DNA of 64,000 bases. Source: Candidatus Poribacteria bacterium (GTDB lineage Bacteria; Poribacteria; WGA-4E; WGA-3G). Position 1 is the stretch's first letter, and each line of letters opens with the position of its first letter. Below the pieces are notes generated by a model. It saw only the letters and a list, made by a program, of their open reading frames with translations. It was not told the origin of the DNA and did not search any database. A program made the position numbers and the translations under genes. Of the stretch, positions 26,701 through 33,892 are shown one piece after another. The stretch covers positions 17,042 to 81,041 of the forward strand of contig JAJEET010000053.1 of assembly GCA_022820835.1 (NCBI GenBank). The letters run 5' to 3'.

Positions 26701-27744
26701 AGAATAGGGTCTACTACTTTCAATATAACGTTGTGCTGCACGATTAAATGTCCTCACAACTGAACGGGGACCACTCATAAGTTCACGTGATCGCGGATGA
26801 CGTAAAAATTGCCCGAGTGCCTCTAAAACATCCGTATCTATAGCATTACGTTCTGAAGGCGACAGTTGAAGTGTTCCGGACAATTTCTCCCACAAATACT
26901 TTGCAAAATCTGTTTGCCCGTAAAGCTGCTCTAAGTTAATCTGACTCCCCTCGGGCTTATTAAACCGATCTAATATATGACTTGCTCTGAGCTCAATATC
27001 AGCAAATGTGCGATTGTAGGTGAAGGCAACACATCCAATTGGGAAGTTTTCTTCTTCGTAAAGTCCGAAGATAAAGTCTTTGAGATTCTGATAATTCTGT
27101 GATATGTCAGGATTCGTCTTAAAAAGTTCAAACTCATCGGGCAGCATTAAGAGACCGTTGTAACCCGATTTTAGAAGTATTTGCGTTGTAAAACGGAGGT
27201 AGTCCAAAAGTTGGTGTGGAGACATAACCTCTAAAAGTCGACCTGCTTTTCTCAAGTGATTAATCGTGTTGCGAGCCTGATCATAAGATAAGCTATTCTC
27301 TTGGACTAACCTTTGTGCCAACGTCTCTTCATCAACTTCAACTATCTCGCGATGTTTTTGCTCTATATCAGGGATAAGTTCGGGTCGTGTATCTTGCAAA
27401 CGGTAGCAGACCCAGGCATGCGTTGCCGTAAGCATATCAGCAAGACTCCCCCAGACAAACGGGGGGACTGTGACAATTTGTTTCGCCTCCGCTGCTTCCC
27501 ATAAAGAAATACCGGTAGAAGTTTTACCGTAACCTTTATCTGCATAAATCAAACCGGTTACAGAACGTTTTTTCAGGAGATTGTTAATGATAGCGTCCCA
27601 CCGGTTCCCTAAATTCCCAATAGATATATGAGTACTGACATGAAAACGAAATTTACGATCCCACATATCTGGTGCAGCTACTAAATTATAAACCGAGGGC
27701 GTAGCCACAGTAGGTTCTTTTTTATGAATTTCGTGTAATGACAT
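23782..27744 (-). CDS. Large P-loop ATPase with coiled-coil tail (DpdH-like?)
   Basis: A 1320-residue protein. Walker A is ADKGYGKT (68-75), Walker B is GLLMLPDEFELF (D203-E204), and the first about 350 residues look like a AAA/STAND-type ATPase domain. The middle (about 350-850) is unrecognised. The last about 450 residues are strongly coiled-coil, with many Lys/Glu heptads and segments such as LNDVVGEIRQHLSEKRQNL. The size, the ATPase head and its place next to a 274-residue protein and a TGT-like enzyme recall the DpdG/DpdH pair of Dpd islands. I infer that from layout and length and cannot test it here. It could also be an SMC-like or signalling ATPase. Confidence 0.7.
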   Translation of the reverse strand: MSLHEIHKKEPTVATPSVYNLVAAPDMWDRKFRFHVSTHISIGNLGNRWDAIINNLLKKRSVTGLIYADKGYGKTSTGISLWEAAEAKQIVTVPPFVWGSLADMLTATHAWVCYRLQDTRPELIPDIEQKHREIVEVDEETLAQRLVQENSLSYDQARNTINHLRKAGRLLEVMSPHQLLDYLRFTTQILLKSGYNGLLMLPDEFELFKTNPDISQNYQNLKDFIFGLYEEENFPIGCVAFTYNRTFADIELRASHILDRFNKPEGSQINLEQLYGQTDFAKYLWEKLSGTLQLSPSERNAIDTDVLEALGQFLRHPRSRELMSGPRSVVRTFNRAAQRYIESSRPYSIFDFCDDYLSGNISYGSQESETASAYNQIIGLPIVRNTTDGDKIVKLLCVHPEGIPSECFQKYGIPEQAKDVVIQELLGDHVNIKVTGPALKIYRDDLLGVDELNEILKMLRGTFSPADKEFHRAAVRAFSRHILSEILTKKTGASLGWVITETNGNFGFHCRLDAKGTVLSDYPDRTLTIDVATEILSNFPTSDSQFRTQFTLDTTNHVDNACCITAKSLDFRFNVQQPIDAQRVPEDIGKLGELFLPEFITPLLLLSILDFFDDDSIVSMVESAKQEAEVGFLKERIRNELIHYFFSPEIKAEAHFDPVELFTDFQSVTAGKDFVENVLRILIPKQFPDYSAVATAAQWKRYLDAYKLALSNIPTLAIRRGIEPMAMVNSDVPGHFGLSSISAFRNFNNVVGRELLRFEDRTGRQVEVTSKQEQVNVLFTLHRFEKRLVEQLEASSTTIIVDGEVVNAITLPFVHEYAAKLGYAKDEINELVDILNTRGIIKTKSEIGMEHLYIADVSINFSELEAKLSNIEDVIKLAESKGFDYQYEVLTSVRNLIQTGGIENDEVQKEELRQKLNSTERNFEQYCRNMIITEQNCLEQQITELERLRLPVPTVLEQQTDYPPVDFSQILFDDIQNHVKRAYVSLSDEITKIQSKVRDMVDREVETYESDQTLFKAIETADRLKSERIKVDTQIKNLSKRQNDTEELFQLFDPWRQLARQCHNDKRSMENSREDMEVGNLIDRLNDVVGEIRQHLSEKRQNLKDILSNSEHFKLKIDSINSEFGTYEKGKENEFIKYQDNLENLLRKLLEKPHIGVSWNPADQDGCYRDTRQKVVEKLLREVIGEARRQIDSLNRDLRQPIDILAVPGELKDESVALRQDLQTCDKKFLAVRSELTIEQVDTELGNWVSTLISLGEDGRAYLKRWEKINEDMQRFRSALSQTAQRLHDAVNPLIEDGTFPSARAIVECLEELYELRSNV

Positions 27745-27761
27745 AAAAATAACTCCGTAAA

Positions 27762-28586
27762 CTAAAAATCGGAGATTTGTGGTTCATTATTAATAACAAT
27801 ATAAAGACCACCGGATCTGCGAACAGATAAGTAAGCAGAAAAGCGGCGAAGCGTTTCATTGAACATGAAGTCAAACCGCGTCTCGTCAATTAAACAGAAT
27901 CGGCAAACTTGTCGTCTCTGTTCCTCCCCGATCATCCATAAATCTCCGTAGATGCTTCCAGATTCTCTGGCTACCCAATCCAATCCCATTAAAAATAACG
28001 CTGTAGAGCAGTGAGAGCGCCGTTTAAAAGTGGCATTCCTGAAATTTCTGCCGTTTGCTGTTTCTCTGACCCCCTCAAACATTTGTGGAGAAAGTGGTAA
28101 AAGCCAATCGTAGGCATGATTCACAGATTTACCGTCAAACGCAGCATTTTCTGGATCTATATCCAGATATGAGAGGTTATTATAGATATGACTGATAACG
28201 TCATCCCTTTCAGGTAAGGAATCAGAGTCCCAAAGATAATTACAAACCTCTCGGTAAGACCAAGACTCTGTATTTTGAGTCCGCAAATGTTTTGTCCACA
28301 AACCATATTGCAACCCGTGTAGCACATCAATAGCCACATCTCGATTCCTTTCCCACAAGGCATAAAATTCTTTACCTTTGTGAGTTAATTCCGATGGATT
28401 GCGTCGGGCAATTCCCCATTTAATTAATAACAGAATGATTTCATAATCTTTATTAGCCACCGTATAACCCTTATCACGAACTATTTGGACTAAATCTGAA
28501 CGACTTTGGGGACCCGGATGATACTTCAAAACCCATAATGCACTATCTACATCAGAAAATCCTTTGAGAATATGTATTCGGGACAT
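27762..28586 (-). CDS. Cluster protein of unknown function (DpdG-like position)
   Basis: The start is the ATG at 28586 (MSRIHILKGFSDVDSALWVL), with an AAAGGAAA ribosome-binding site; the frame to 28622 would overlap the upstream gene. The 274-residue protein has a winged-helix-like N-terminal third (SRSDLVQIVRDKGYTVANKDY...WGIARRNPSELTHKGKEFY). A Cys/Arg segment near RRQVCRFCLIDETRFDF and the repeated aromatic Trp/Tyr content do not point to a known enzyme. It lies 16 bases after the GNAT-TGT gene and 17 bases before the large ATPase. A DNA-binding adaptor role is plausible from the winged-helix-like part. I compare it with DpdG only on size and neighbours. Confidence 0.6.
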   Translation of the reverse strand: MSRIHILKGFSDVDSALWVLKYHPGPQSRSDLVQIVRDKGYTVANKDYEIILLLIKWGIARRNPSELTHKGKEFYALWERNRDVAIDVLHGLQYGLWTKHLRTQNTESWSYREVCNYLWDSDSLPERDDVISHIYNNLSYLDIDPENAAFDGKSVNHAYDWLLPLSPQMFEGVRETANGRNFRNATFKRRSHCSTALFLMGLDWVARESGSIYGDLWMIGEEQRRQVCRFCLIDETRFDFMFNETLRRFSAYLSVRRSGGLYIVINNEPQISDF

Positions 28587-28602
28587 GTTGTTTCCTTTAA
28601 CG

Positions 28603-30183
28603 TTATGTTGGTATTTGCACATCTTTAAGCATTCGGTAATAATGTCCGGAGTACTCTTCGAGGATCTTCCATTGTGGTTGGTAGTTGTAAGTCCCTAATT
28701 CTGCCATAACTATTAGGTTATGCATAATCCGAAACCACCGTCCACTTTCCTCTGCAAGCTTATCAAAGGACTCACAAAATGGACATCGATGTCCAATGTT
28801 CAATTTTAGTGGTTCAAACTCATCCTTATGAATACGAGAATATTTACGAGTTTTACAATCAATCCGCCTACCATACATGAACGGAAAAAATATAGATCCA
28901 TAACCACCTGTCCGCATCCAGCCATTGGAATCAAAAGTTTTCACACCCACTTGTGCCAAACAGAAAACAGCAGGAGGCGTTGAAATTCCAAAACTATGAA
29001 GCCGACTCCCATTGAGTAGCGGGACTAAATCATCAAGCAAACGTAACACATCCACATTGACCCGATTAATTGAATTCGTCGCACCCATGGTTGAAAAAGA
29101 CCCGAAACCGATACGGTGTGAGTCCGCCATTAAAGCTTCATAGTTTTGCAGGCAATACCCCAGATGTGCGGGCTGTTTGGCATGGATTACTGGCATCACC
29201 TTTCCACGGAGATCAGACGGCATTTGGTAAGCAAAACTAACACTTCCATCAACTGTCTGTCGGATTTTAGTTTCAGCATCGGACATAGAATCCTTACTCA
29301 ACGGTGGATTGTCTGGCAAAATGTAGATATCCGCCCAATCTTCTGTCTGGTAAACCTCGCGTAATTTCGAGTAGAGTTCGTTGTAAGTAATGTCCCCTTT
29401 TTGGACGAAAAAACCGCCGGAATCAAACATCACCTCTTCTGTTTCACCCCTCCGTTTAAGCTCACGGACAAACGCGAGTGTTGAAGGGCTGGCAATCACC
29501 GGTGAGATTAACAACCGTTGGAACGGATTCGGTTTACCTCGGGGCCAATCAAAATCGTGGGCATGCGTATGCCAGAGCTCGTAGATTTTTCGCATTTCTC
29601 CAGGGGCAATCGTTGCTGAAGCGAAAAAATGTGGGGAATTCTCTGGTGGACTGTGTAAAAATCCATCACCGTTCTCATGGAATTCAAACCGCCGGGGCAA
29701 CGGCTTGAGGAAGTAGTGCCATACGTTTAACGGACGCTTTTTCCCGATTTCGGTATCTGTCCGTGTAAATTGCAGTTTCTCGTAAAACGCGTTCGCGGAG
29801 AGTGATTGGGGGCACTTGAGTCGAATATGTTCGCCTCCAGCTACGTTCACTAACCACGTTAACCTTTGTATAAGTCGCTTTCCGATTTTCTGCTTACGAA
29901 AGGGTTCGTCAATAACAATATCGTAAAGCGTGGCGTTGTTATCCTGACGGATACGAAAATTAGCGAAACCGATGACCTGTTCATCCTGAACGGCGACGAG
30001 GAGCCACTTCTTTTTTTGCGCTTCGTGTAGTACCGATGTCCGAATAAAGCCTAATTCCACCCGATGCCGGTCAGCGAGATCCTTTGCCCCGGTTACATCT
30101 GTTTCACGGGCATAACGGATCGTTACAGGTTGAATCTCGTTTGGCGTTACAGGTACAAACTTAGTTCGGGATGAGCTCTTCAA
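28603..30183 (-). CDS. GNAT acetyltransferase fused to a TGT-like guanine transglycosylase
   Basis: Two domains are visible. Residues 18-160 are a GNAT acetyltransferase, with the acetyl-CoA loop RKQKIGKRLI (96-105). Residues about 185-526 resemble tRNA-guanine transglycosylase: VMFDSGGFFVQKG (251-263, D254 like the base-binding Asp), RIGFGSFSTMG (357-367), LHSFGISTP (395-403) and VKTFDSNGW (414-422, D418 as candidate nucleophile). The TGT zinc site C-x-C-x2-C...H appears as H465-x-C467-x2-C470...MHNL (H488), with His for the first Cys. TGT relatives called DpdA put 7-deazaguanine into DNA, and this setting suggests such a target. The acetyltransferase could modify the inserted base, such as the amine of preQ1. 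A TTG start at 30183 follows AGAGGTGAAG. Confidence 0.8.
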   Translation of the reverse strand: MKSSSRTKFVPVTPNEIQPVTIRYARETDVTGAKDLADRHRVELGFIRTSVLHEAQKKKWLLVAVQDEQVIGFANFRIRQDNNATLYDIVIDEPFRKQKIGKRLIQRLTWLVNVAGGEHIRLKCPQSLSANAFYEKLQFTRTDTEIGKKRPLNVWHYFLKPLPRRFEFHENGDGFLHSPPENSPHFFASATIAPGEMRKIYELWHTHAHDFDWPRGKPNPFQRLLISPVIASPSTLAFVRELKRRGETEEVMFDSGGFFVQKGDITYNELYSKLREVYQTEDWADIYILPDNPPLSKDSMSDAETKIRQTVDGSVSFAYQMPSDLRGKVMPVIHAKQPAHLGYCLQNYEALMADSHRIGFGSFSTMGATNSINRVNVDVLRLLDDLVPLLNGSRLHSFGISTPPAVFCLAQVGVKTFDSNGWMRTGGYGSIFFPFMYGRRIDCKTRKYSRIHKDEFEPLKLNIGHRCPFCESFDKLAEESGRWFRIMHNLIVMAELGTYNYQPQWKILEEYSGHYYRMLKDVQIPT

Positions 30184-30409
30184 ACTTCACCTCTTTCACT
30201 TCTCGTTCGGAGTTTGCCATAAAATCCCAGATTTCTTTGGCGGTTTCGGAGCCGCAGTTTTTCAAACATAAGAGTGCCGATATCTCACGGTACGCTACCA
30301 ACTGTGTTTCCGATATACCAGCTTTGGCGAGAACATAACTGGCGCGCGTGCTGAGCCCATTTCGTTTCCAATAAGCTGCAAGTTAGGTTATAGATCGGGA
30401 ATTTGACAT
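30161..30409 (-). pseudogene. Small leader ORF interrupted by an in-frame stop
   Basis: The frame begins MSNSRSIT (ATG at 30409, or MDKP... at 30421) and then meets TAA at 30385-30383. It continues open for 73 codons: LAAYWKRNGLSTRASYV, AKAGISETQL, SALLCLKNCGSETAKEIW, EVKFEELIPN, stop at 30163-30161. The TAA would be CAA (Gln) with one base change, so it looks like a nonsense mutation or a sequencing error. It is the first frame after the cluster promoter and overlaps the GNAT-TGT start by 23 bases, which suggests coupling. The product is not recognised; the high content of charged residues near the end resembles a small helical protein. Stop-codon readthrough is not excluded. Confidence 0.55.
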
Positions 30410-30430
30410 CGGCTTATCCATTTGATAATC

Positions 30431-30461
30431 ATTGTAAAAAATTTGACTAAAAAAGTCAAAT
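30431..30461 (-). promoter_or_regulatory. Promoter and operator-like palindrome of the GNAT-TGT operon
   Basis: On the minus strand TTGACT (30459-30454), a 17-base spacer and TACAAT (30436-30431). A perfect 8-base inverted repeat, ATTTGACT/AGTCAAAT around five A (30441-30461), covers the -35 box and most of the spacer, as an operator for a repressor would. Confidence 0.65.
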
Positions 30462-30470
30462 AAAAAAATA

Positions 30471-30592
30471 GGACTTACGCAATTTTGACGATATGACGCT
30501 CCGTTATCAGGTAAACCCTCAAAGAACAGAGACGTTCTCAGTGCACAGGCTAACGGTTTCCTATGCTACAAAAGAGCAACCTGCGTAAGTCG
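30471..30592. mobile_element. MITE-like element with GACTTACGCA ends
   Basis: Perfect 10-base inverted ends GACTTACGCA (30472-30481) and TGCGTAAGTC (30582-30591) bound a 120-base segment without an ORF. Its right part contains one of the CTAAC...GCTACAA repeats (30544-30577). The flanks are A/T-rich (AAATA on the left, TAAAAAATA on the right), so a target duplication cannot be called cleanly. GACTTACGCA-type ends occur on MITEs and insertion sequences in several phyla. It lies directly upstream of the defence-like operon promoter. Confidence 0.65.
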
Positions 30593-30662
30593 TAAAAAAT
30601 AAAAATACCGGATCTATCAAGAACCCGTACACAGCCATTCCGTTCACCACATCCAAAAATAT

Positions 30663-31298
30663 CTAAATCCGAGTTCCTGCCCACAATGCGCCGCGCTGAA
30701 TAATCGTCTGAAAACTTGGATTTTCGAGGACTGCCATATCGTGTCCGAGCGCGAAGTAGAAGACTCTGCCGTCACCATAGGTATGATGAAATGCCATGAC
30801 GTGGGTCTGATCTTTCGTCTCGTCATAGGCGTGCATCAGATGGTGCGATGCGTCAGGGTTGTGCTTCAGGTAGTAGAGTTCATCTGTCGCTTGAAAATCG
30901 ACTAACCCTTCGGTGATGGGGTGGTTGGGGGCGCTGACATTAACGGTGAAGTCCATATATGGACTGTGCCCGTTGAAGAACCCGTTGAGCATATCGTGGT
31001 AGCCTTCAGACTCGCGGAATGAAGCGGCGGCGGTGTGCAGTCCGAAGAACCCGCCACCTGATCGGATATAGTCGAGTAAACCTGTCTCCTGTGCTTCCGT
31101 GAGTTCCCCAACGTCAGTGTAGAAAAGCACGGTGTTATACTTTTCAAGTCCGTTTGCAAGGATACCGTAGTCTTGCGAGAAATCGGCTTCAATGGTATCG
31201 GTGTTGTTCAGCATGGATGTTAGGAACTGCCCGTTTCCGGCATGGTCGTGATAGATTCCTTCAGTTCCGACAAATACGAGTAATTTAAGAGTCTCCAT
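30663..31298 (-). CDS. ThuA-domain protein
   Basis: A 211-residue protein of the ThuA class (trehalose-utilisation, class I glutamine-amidotransferase-like fold). Motifs include KLLVFVGTEGIYHDHAGNGQ at the N-terminus, GGGFFGLHTAAASFRES, LNGFFNGHSPYMDFTVNV, HPITEGLVDFQATDELYY and FALGHDMAVLENPSFQ. Proteins of this type occur with sugar oxidoreductases, and here it follows a zinc alcohol dehydrogenase by about 56 bases. Its exact reaction is unknown. No signal peptide. The ribosome-binding site is AAGGA. It ends 63 bases from an intergenic stretch in which I see nothing. Confidence 0.85.
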   Translation of the reverse strand: METLKLLVFVGTEGIYHDHAGNGQFLTSMLNNTDTIEADFSQDYGILANGLEKYNTVLFYTDVGELTEAQETGLLDYIRSGGGFFGLHTAAASFRESEGYHDMLNGFFNGHSPYMDFTVNVSAPNHPITEGLVDFQATDELYYLKHNPDASHHLMHAYDETKDQTHVMAFHHTYGDGRVFYFALGHDMAVLENPSFQTIIQRGALWAGTRI

Positions 31299-31324
31299 CT
31301 TTATTTTTTCCTTATTATCGAGGA

Positions 31325-31354
31325 CGCAAACTAACAGTTTACGCTACAAAAACG
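31325..31354. repeat. Interspersed repeat in the ThuA/dehydrogenase gap
   Basis: CGCAAACTAACAGTTTACGC followed by TACAAAAACG, a relative of the repeats at 23216 and 30544. It fills the 56-base space between the two minus-strand genes. Confidence 0.5.
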
Positions 31355-32386
31355 CTATGAATTGGGGACCACGAGCACTTTGACGGATCCGTGTTCGTCG
31401 CGTCCTGCGGCGACGGCGAATGCTTCGCCAATATCGTCTAAGTTGAATCGGTGTGTAATGAGTGGGTTCGGATCGAGTTTAGCAGCGGCGAGTAAGTCTA
31501 TCGCGACCTGAAATTCTGTTCTTCCGCCACGTCTGCCGTAACAGAAGGACCAGATGACAGTGAGTTCTCGACTGCGTGCGAAGCGTTCTGAAAAGGTGAG
31601 CGGTGTTCGATGTCCACCGACCATACAGACGCGCCCGCGTTTCGCTGCGATCTCTGTTGCCTGTTCCAACGTATTTGCGGTGCCGCCGACCGCCTCAAAG
31701 ACGACATCAGCACCGCGTCCGTCGCTCCAGTCCATGATCTCCGCGACAGCATCCGCCTTATCTACATTGATAGGCACAGCTCCTACGGCTTCGTGCGCAA
31801 TCTGTAGGGGATCATCCGGTTTTCCTAACATAGCGATAGAGGTTGCGCCGGCGACATCTGCTACCTGTGCGATTGTCAGTCCGACGGGCCCGCTTCCGAT
31901 AATGGCGACACGATCCCCTGGTGAGACCATTGCTCTGTTGACAGCGTGGACAGCCACTGCGTAGACCTCTGCCAATACACCCCCTTCAAGAGAGACGCTC
32001 TCTGGTAACGCGTATACGTTTGAGGGGCGTGTAACCATAAACTCTGCGAAACCGCCGCCCCCGTGTCGTAAATTGCCGCAGATATTGTAGTAGCCATTAT
32101 AGCATTCAGGGCAATCGTTACACGGCATAATCGGTTCGACTGCTACGCGTGCCCCCTTTTCATACCCGGTAACATCTTTACCTGTATCAATAACGAAACC
32201 TGCCAATTCATGTCCACCGATGCGTGGGGATAACGGTTTCTCCGGTTGATGGTGGTATCCGTGCAAATCGCTTCCGCAGATGCCTGTCGCCTCTACTTGG
32301 ACAAGTACTTGTCCTGCTTCAGGTGTTGGGTCGGGGACGACTTCAACTCTTATATCTTTTCCACCGTAAAATTGTGCCGCTTTCAC
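31355..32386 (-). CDS. Zinc-type medium-chain dehydrogenase (sorbitol/threonine-like)
   Basis: A 343-residue protein starting at GTG (MKAAQFYGGKDIRVEVVPDP) with AAGGAG as ribosome-binding site. Catalytic-zinc residues appear in TGICGSDLHGYHHQ and GGHELAGFVID, the structural-zinc lobe in MPCNDCPECYNGYYNICGN, and the Rossmann motif in IIGSGPVGLTIAQVADVAGA. It most resembles sorbitol, xylitol or threonine dehydrogenases. The substrate is unproven. The gene is convergent in theme with the ThuA gene downstream and divergent from the Gfo/Idh/MocA gene at 32712. Confidence 0.88.
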   Translation of the reverse strand: MKAAQFYGGKDIRVEVVPDPTPEAGQVLVQVEATGICGSDLHGYHHQPEKPLSPRIGGHELAGFVIDTGKDVTGYEKGARVAVEPIMPCNDCPECYNGYYNICGNLRHGGGGFAEFMVTRPSNVYALPESVSLEGGVLAEVYAVAVHAVNRAMVSPGDRVAIIGSGPVGLTIAQVADVAGATSIAMLGKPDDPLQIAHEAVGAVPINVDKADAVAEIMDWSDGRGADVVFEAVGGTANTLEQATEIAAKRGRVCMVGGHRTPLTFSERFARSRELTVIWSFCYGRRGGRTEFQVAIDLLAAAKLDPNPLITHRFNLDDIGEAFAVAAGRDEHGSVKVLVVPNS

Positions 32387-32711
32387 AACAGTCTCCTTAC
32401 AAGTTATAGCAAAGTTTAGAATTAATTGGACACTCTGTTTCGGTTCGGTTAGGAAACCGAACCTACCGGCGGATGAAAGTGTCTATCTGTTTTTAGGTTT
32501 CACTATAGTAATCTGCTTGAAATATAGCATAGGTTCGGAATTGTGTCAATTGGTAATCCAATGGTCCAATGGTTGTCAGTTAAGGATCGCGAGCACAGCT
32601 CGCTCCTACCAGAAGAGGTTGTTGATGCATCGCAGCCCAGAAATTTATCTTGACTTTCAAAGCAGAAATGATTAAAATCAAAAGTATACAATACAGAATG
32701 AGGAGAATTTA
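32387..32711. repeat. Divergent intergenic region with palindromic repeats
   Basis: This 325-base gap has an extended -10-like TGCTATAAC on the minus strand (32411-32403), close to the dehydrogenase start. It also holds a palindromic repeat of the GGTTCGGTT-AGG-AAACCGAACC type (32441-32469), a GCGAGC-ACA-GCTCGC hairpin (about 32588-32602), and the plus-strand promoter at 32650. I see no ORF in it. Confidence 0.6.
32650..32678 (+). promoter_or_regulatory. sigma70-like promoter for the Gfo/Idh/MocA gene
   Basis: TTGACT (32650-32655), a 17-base spacer and TAAAAT (32673-32678). The ATG at 32712 has an AGGAG box six bases upstream. Confidence 0.6.
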
Positions 32712-33770
32712 ATGAGAACAGTTAAGTTAGGTTTGATTGGAGCGGGCGGTATTGCCCAGGCGCACTGCGGCACACTTGCTGATATTAAAGGTGCTGAAAT
32801 TATAGCCGCTGCCGACCTTGTTCCTGCGAACCTCGAACGTGCTGAAGAAAAATGGGGCATTAAACGCACATTCACTGACTACAACGAAATGCTGAAAATG
32901 GACGAGATCGAGGCGGTCTACGTCTGTACACCTACCGGTGTGCATGCGGCACCGACGGTTGCTGCGCTGAATGCGGGTAAACACGTTTTCTGCGAGAAGC
33001 CGATGGAGGCGACCTTGGACGCTGCCGCGTCAATGTGGCGTGCGGCAAAAGAAAACGATAAGATTTTGATGGTCGGTTTAAAACTCCGGTATTCACCGCA
33101 GGTTATTAAGGCAAAAGAGATTGTAGACGCTGGCACGCTCGGCGATATCTATTACGTTGAGACCGTTGCGGACCGGCGGCGTGGAAATCCGGGTGGCAGT
33201 TTTATCCGAAAAGCGACTGCTGGCTTAGGTGCATCTGCAGACATCGGTGTTTACGCGCTCGACACTGCGCTCTATCTGATGGGACACCCGAAACCCGTTG
33301 CGGTCTCCGGTATTACTTCCAACTATCTGAGTCTGCACAATACTTGGAACCCCGCGCTTAAAGAGACCGAAGTTGAAGATTTTGGTGTCGGTTGGGTGGT
33401 CTTTGAGAATGGTGCACGCATGGTCTTCAAAACGTGCTGGTGCATGAACATGGATTCGCTCGGTGGAACGATCTTCCTCGGTAAAAAAGCGGGGCTGCGT
33501 CTCGGCATCGGCGAGGTCCGTGGACCACAAGAAGGTGTACGCGTTTATGGCGATAAAGATGGTGAAATTTTCGATCAAGAGTTCACGAAGTTTGAATCGG
33601 TAAGTGTATTTCACGAGGAAGATTCGGCGTTTATTGATGCTGTCCGTGAAGGGAAATCTTCGCCGATTGATCCGTACGGCGTGATGCTCACGAATGTTAT
33701 TATCCAAGGGGTTATTGATTCCTCTAATGCGGGCGGACGCGAAGTCGCGGTGACAGTGCCAACACTGTAG
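32712..33770 (+). CDS. Gfo/Idh/MocA family oxidoreductase
   Basis: A 352-residue protein. The N-terminal Rossmann motif is LGLIGAGGIAQAHCGTL (about 6-22). AVYVCTPTGVHAAPTVAALN and AGKHVFCEKPME follow at about 73-99 and include the EKP catalytic Lys. The second domain has DIGVYALDTALYLMG (about 176-190), a common helix in the family. It is likely an NAD(P)-dependent sugar or cyclitol oxidoreductase. It is close to, but divergent from, the dehydrogenase and ThuA genes, and may act in the same catabolic route. Confidence 0.9.
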   Translation: MRTVKLGLIGAGGIAQAHCGTLADIKGAEIIAAADLVPANLERAEEKWGIKRTFTDYNEMLKMDEIEAVYVCTPTGVHAAPTVAALNAGKHVFCEKPMEATLDAAASMWRAAKENDKILMVGLKLRYSPQVIKAKEIVDAGTLGDIYYVETVADRRRGNPGGSFIRKATAGLGASADIGVYALDTALYLMGHPKPVAVSGITSNYLSLHNTWNPALKETEVEDFGVGWVVFENGARMVFKTCWCMNMDSLGGTIFLGKKAGLRLGIGEVRGPQEGVRVYGDKDGEIFDQEFTKFESVSVFHEEDSAFIDAVREGKSSPIDPYGVMLTNVIIQGVIDSSNAGGREVAVTVPTL

Positions 33771-33784
33771 CGAACACAATATCC

Positions 33785-33814
33785 GGTGCGAGGTTTCTGT
33801 GCTTCGCACCTTCT
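33785..33814 (+). terminator. Possible weak terminator
   Basis: GGTGCGA (33785-33791) and TCGCACC (33804-33810) can pair around 12 bases, followed by TTCTTCC. There is no strict T run, so termination is uncertain. Confidence 0.35.
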
Positions 33815-33849
33815 TCCGAACGCTATTTTGCTATCCTTTTCCGTCTTTG

Positions 33850-33878
33850 TTGACTCTACATATATAGGTACATATAAC
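33850..33878 (+). promoter_or_regulatory. sigma70-like promoter for the RDD-PspA tandem array
   Basis: TTGACT (33850-33855), a 17-base spacer and TATAAC (33873-33878). The predicted start, near 33885, lies only about 8 bases before the ATG and downstream of the AGAGG box, so the true start may differ or the transcript may be nearly leaderless. Confidence 0.5.
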
Positions 33879-33892
33879 AGAGGTTTTGTAGA

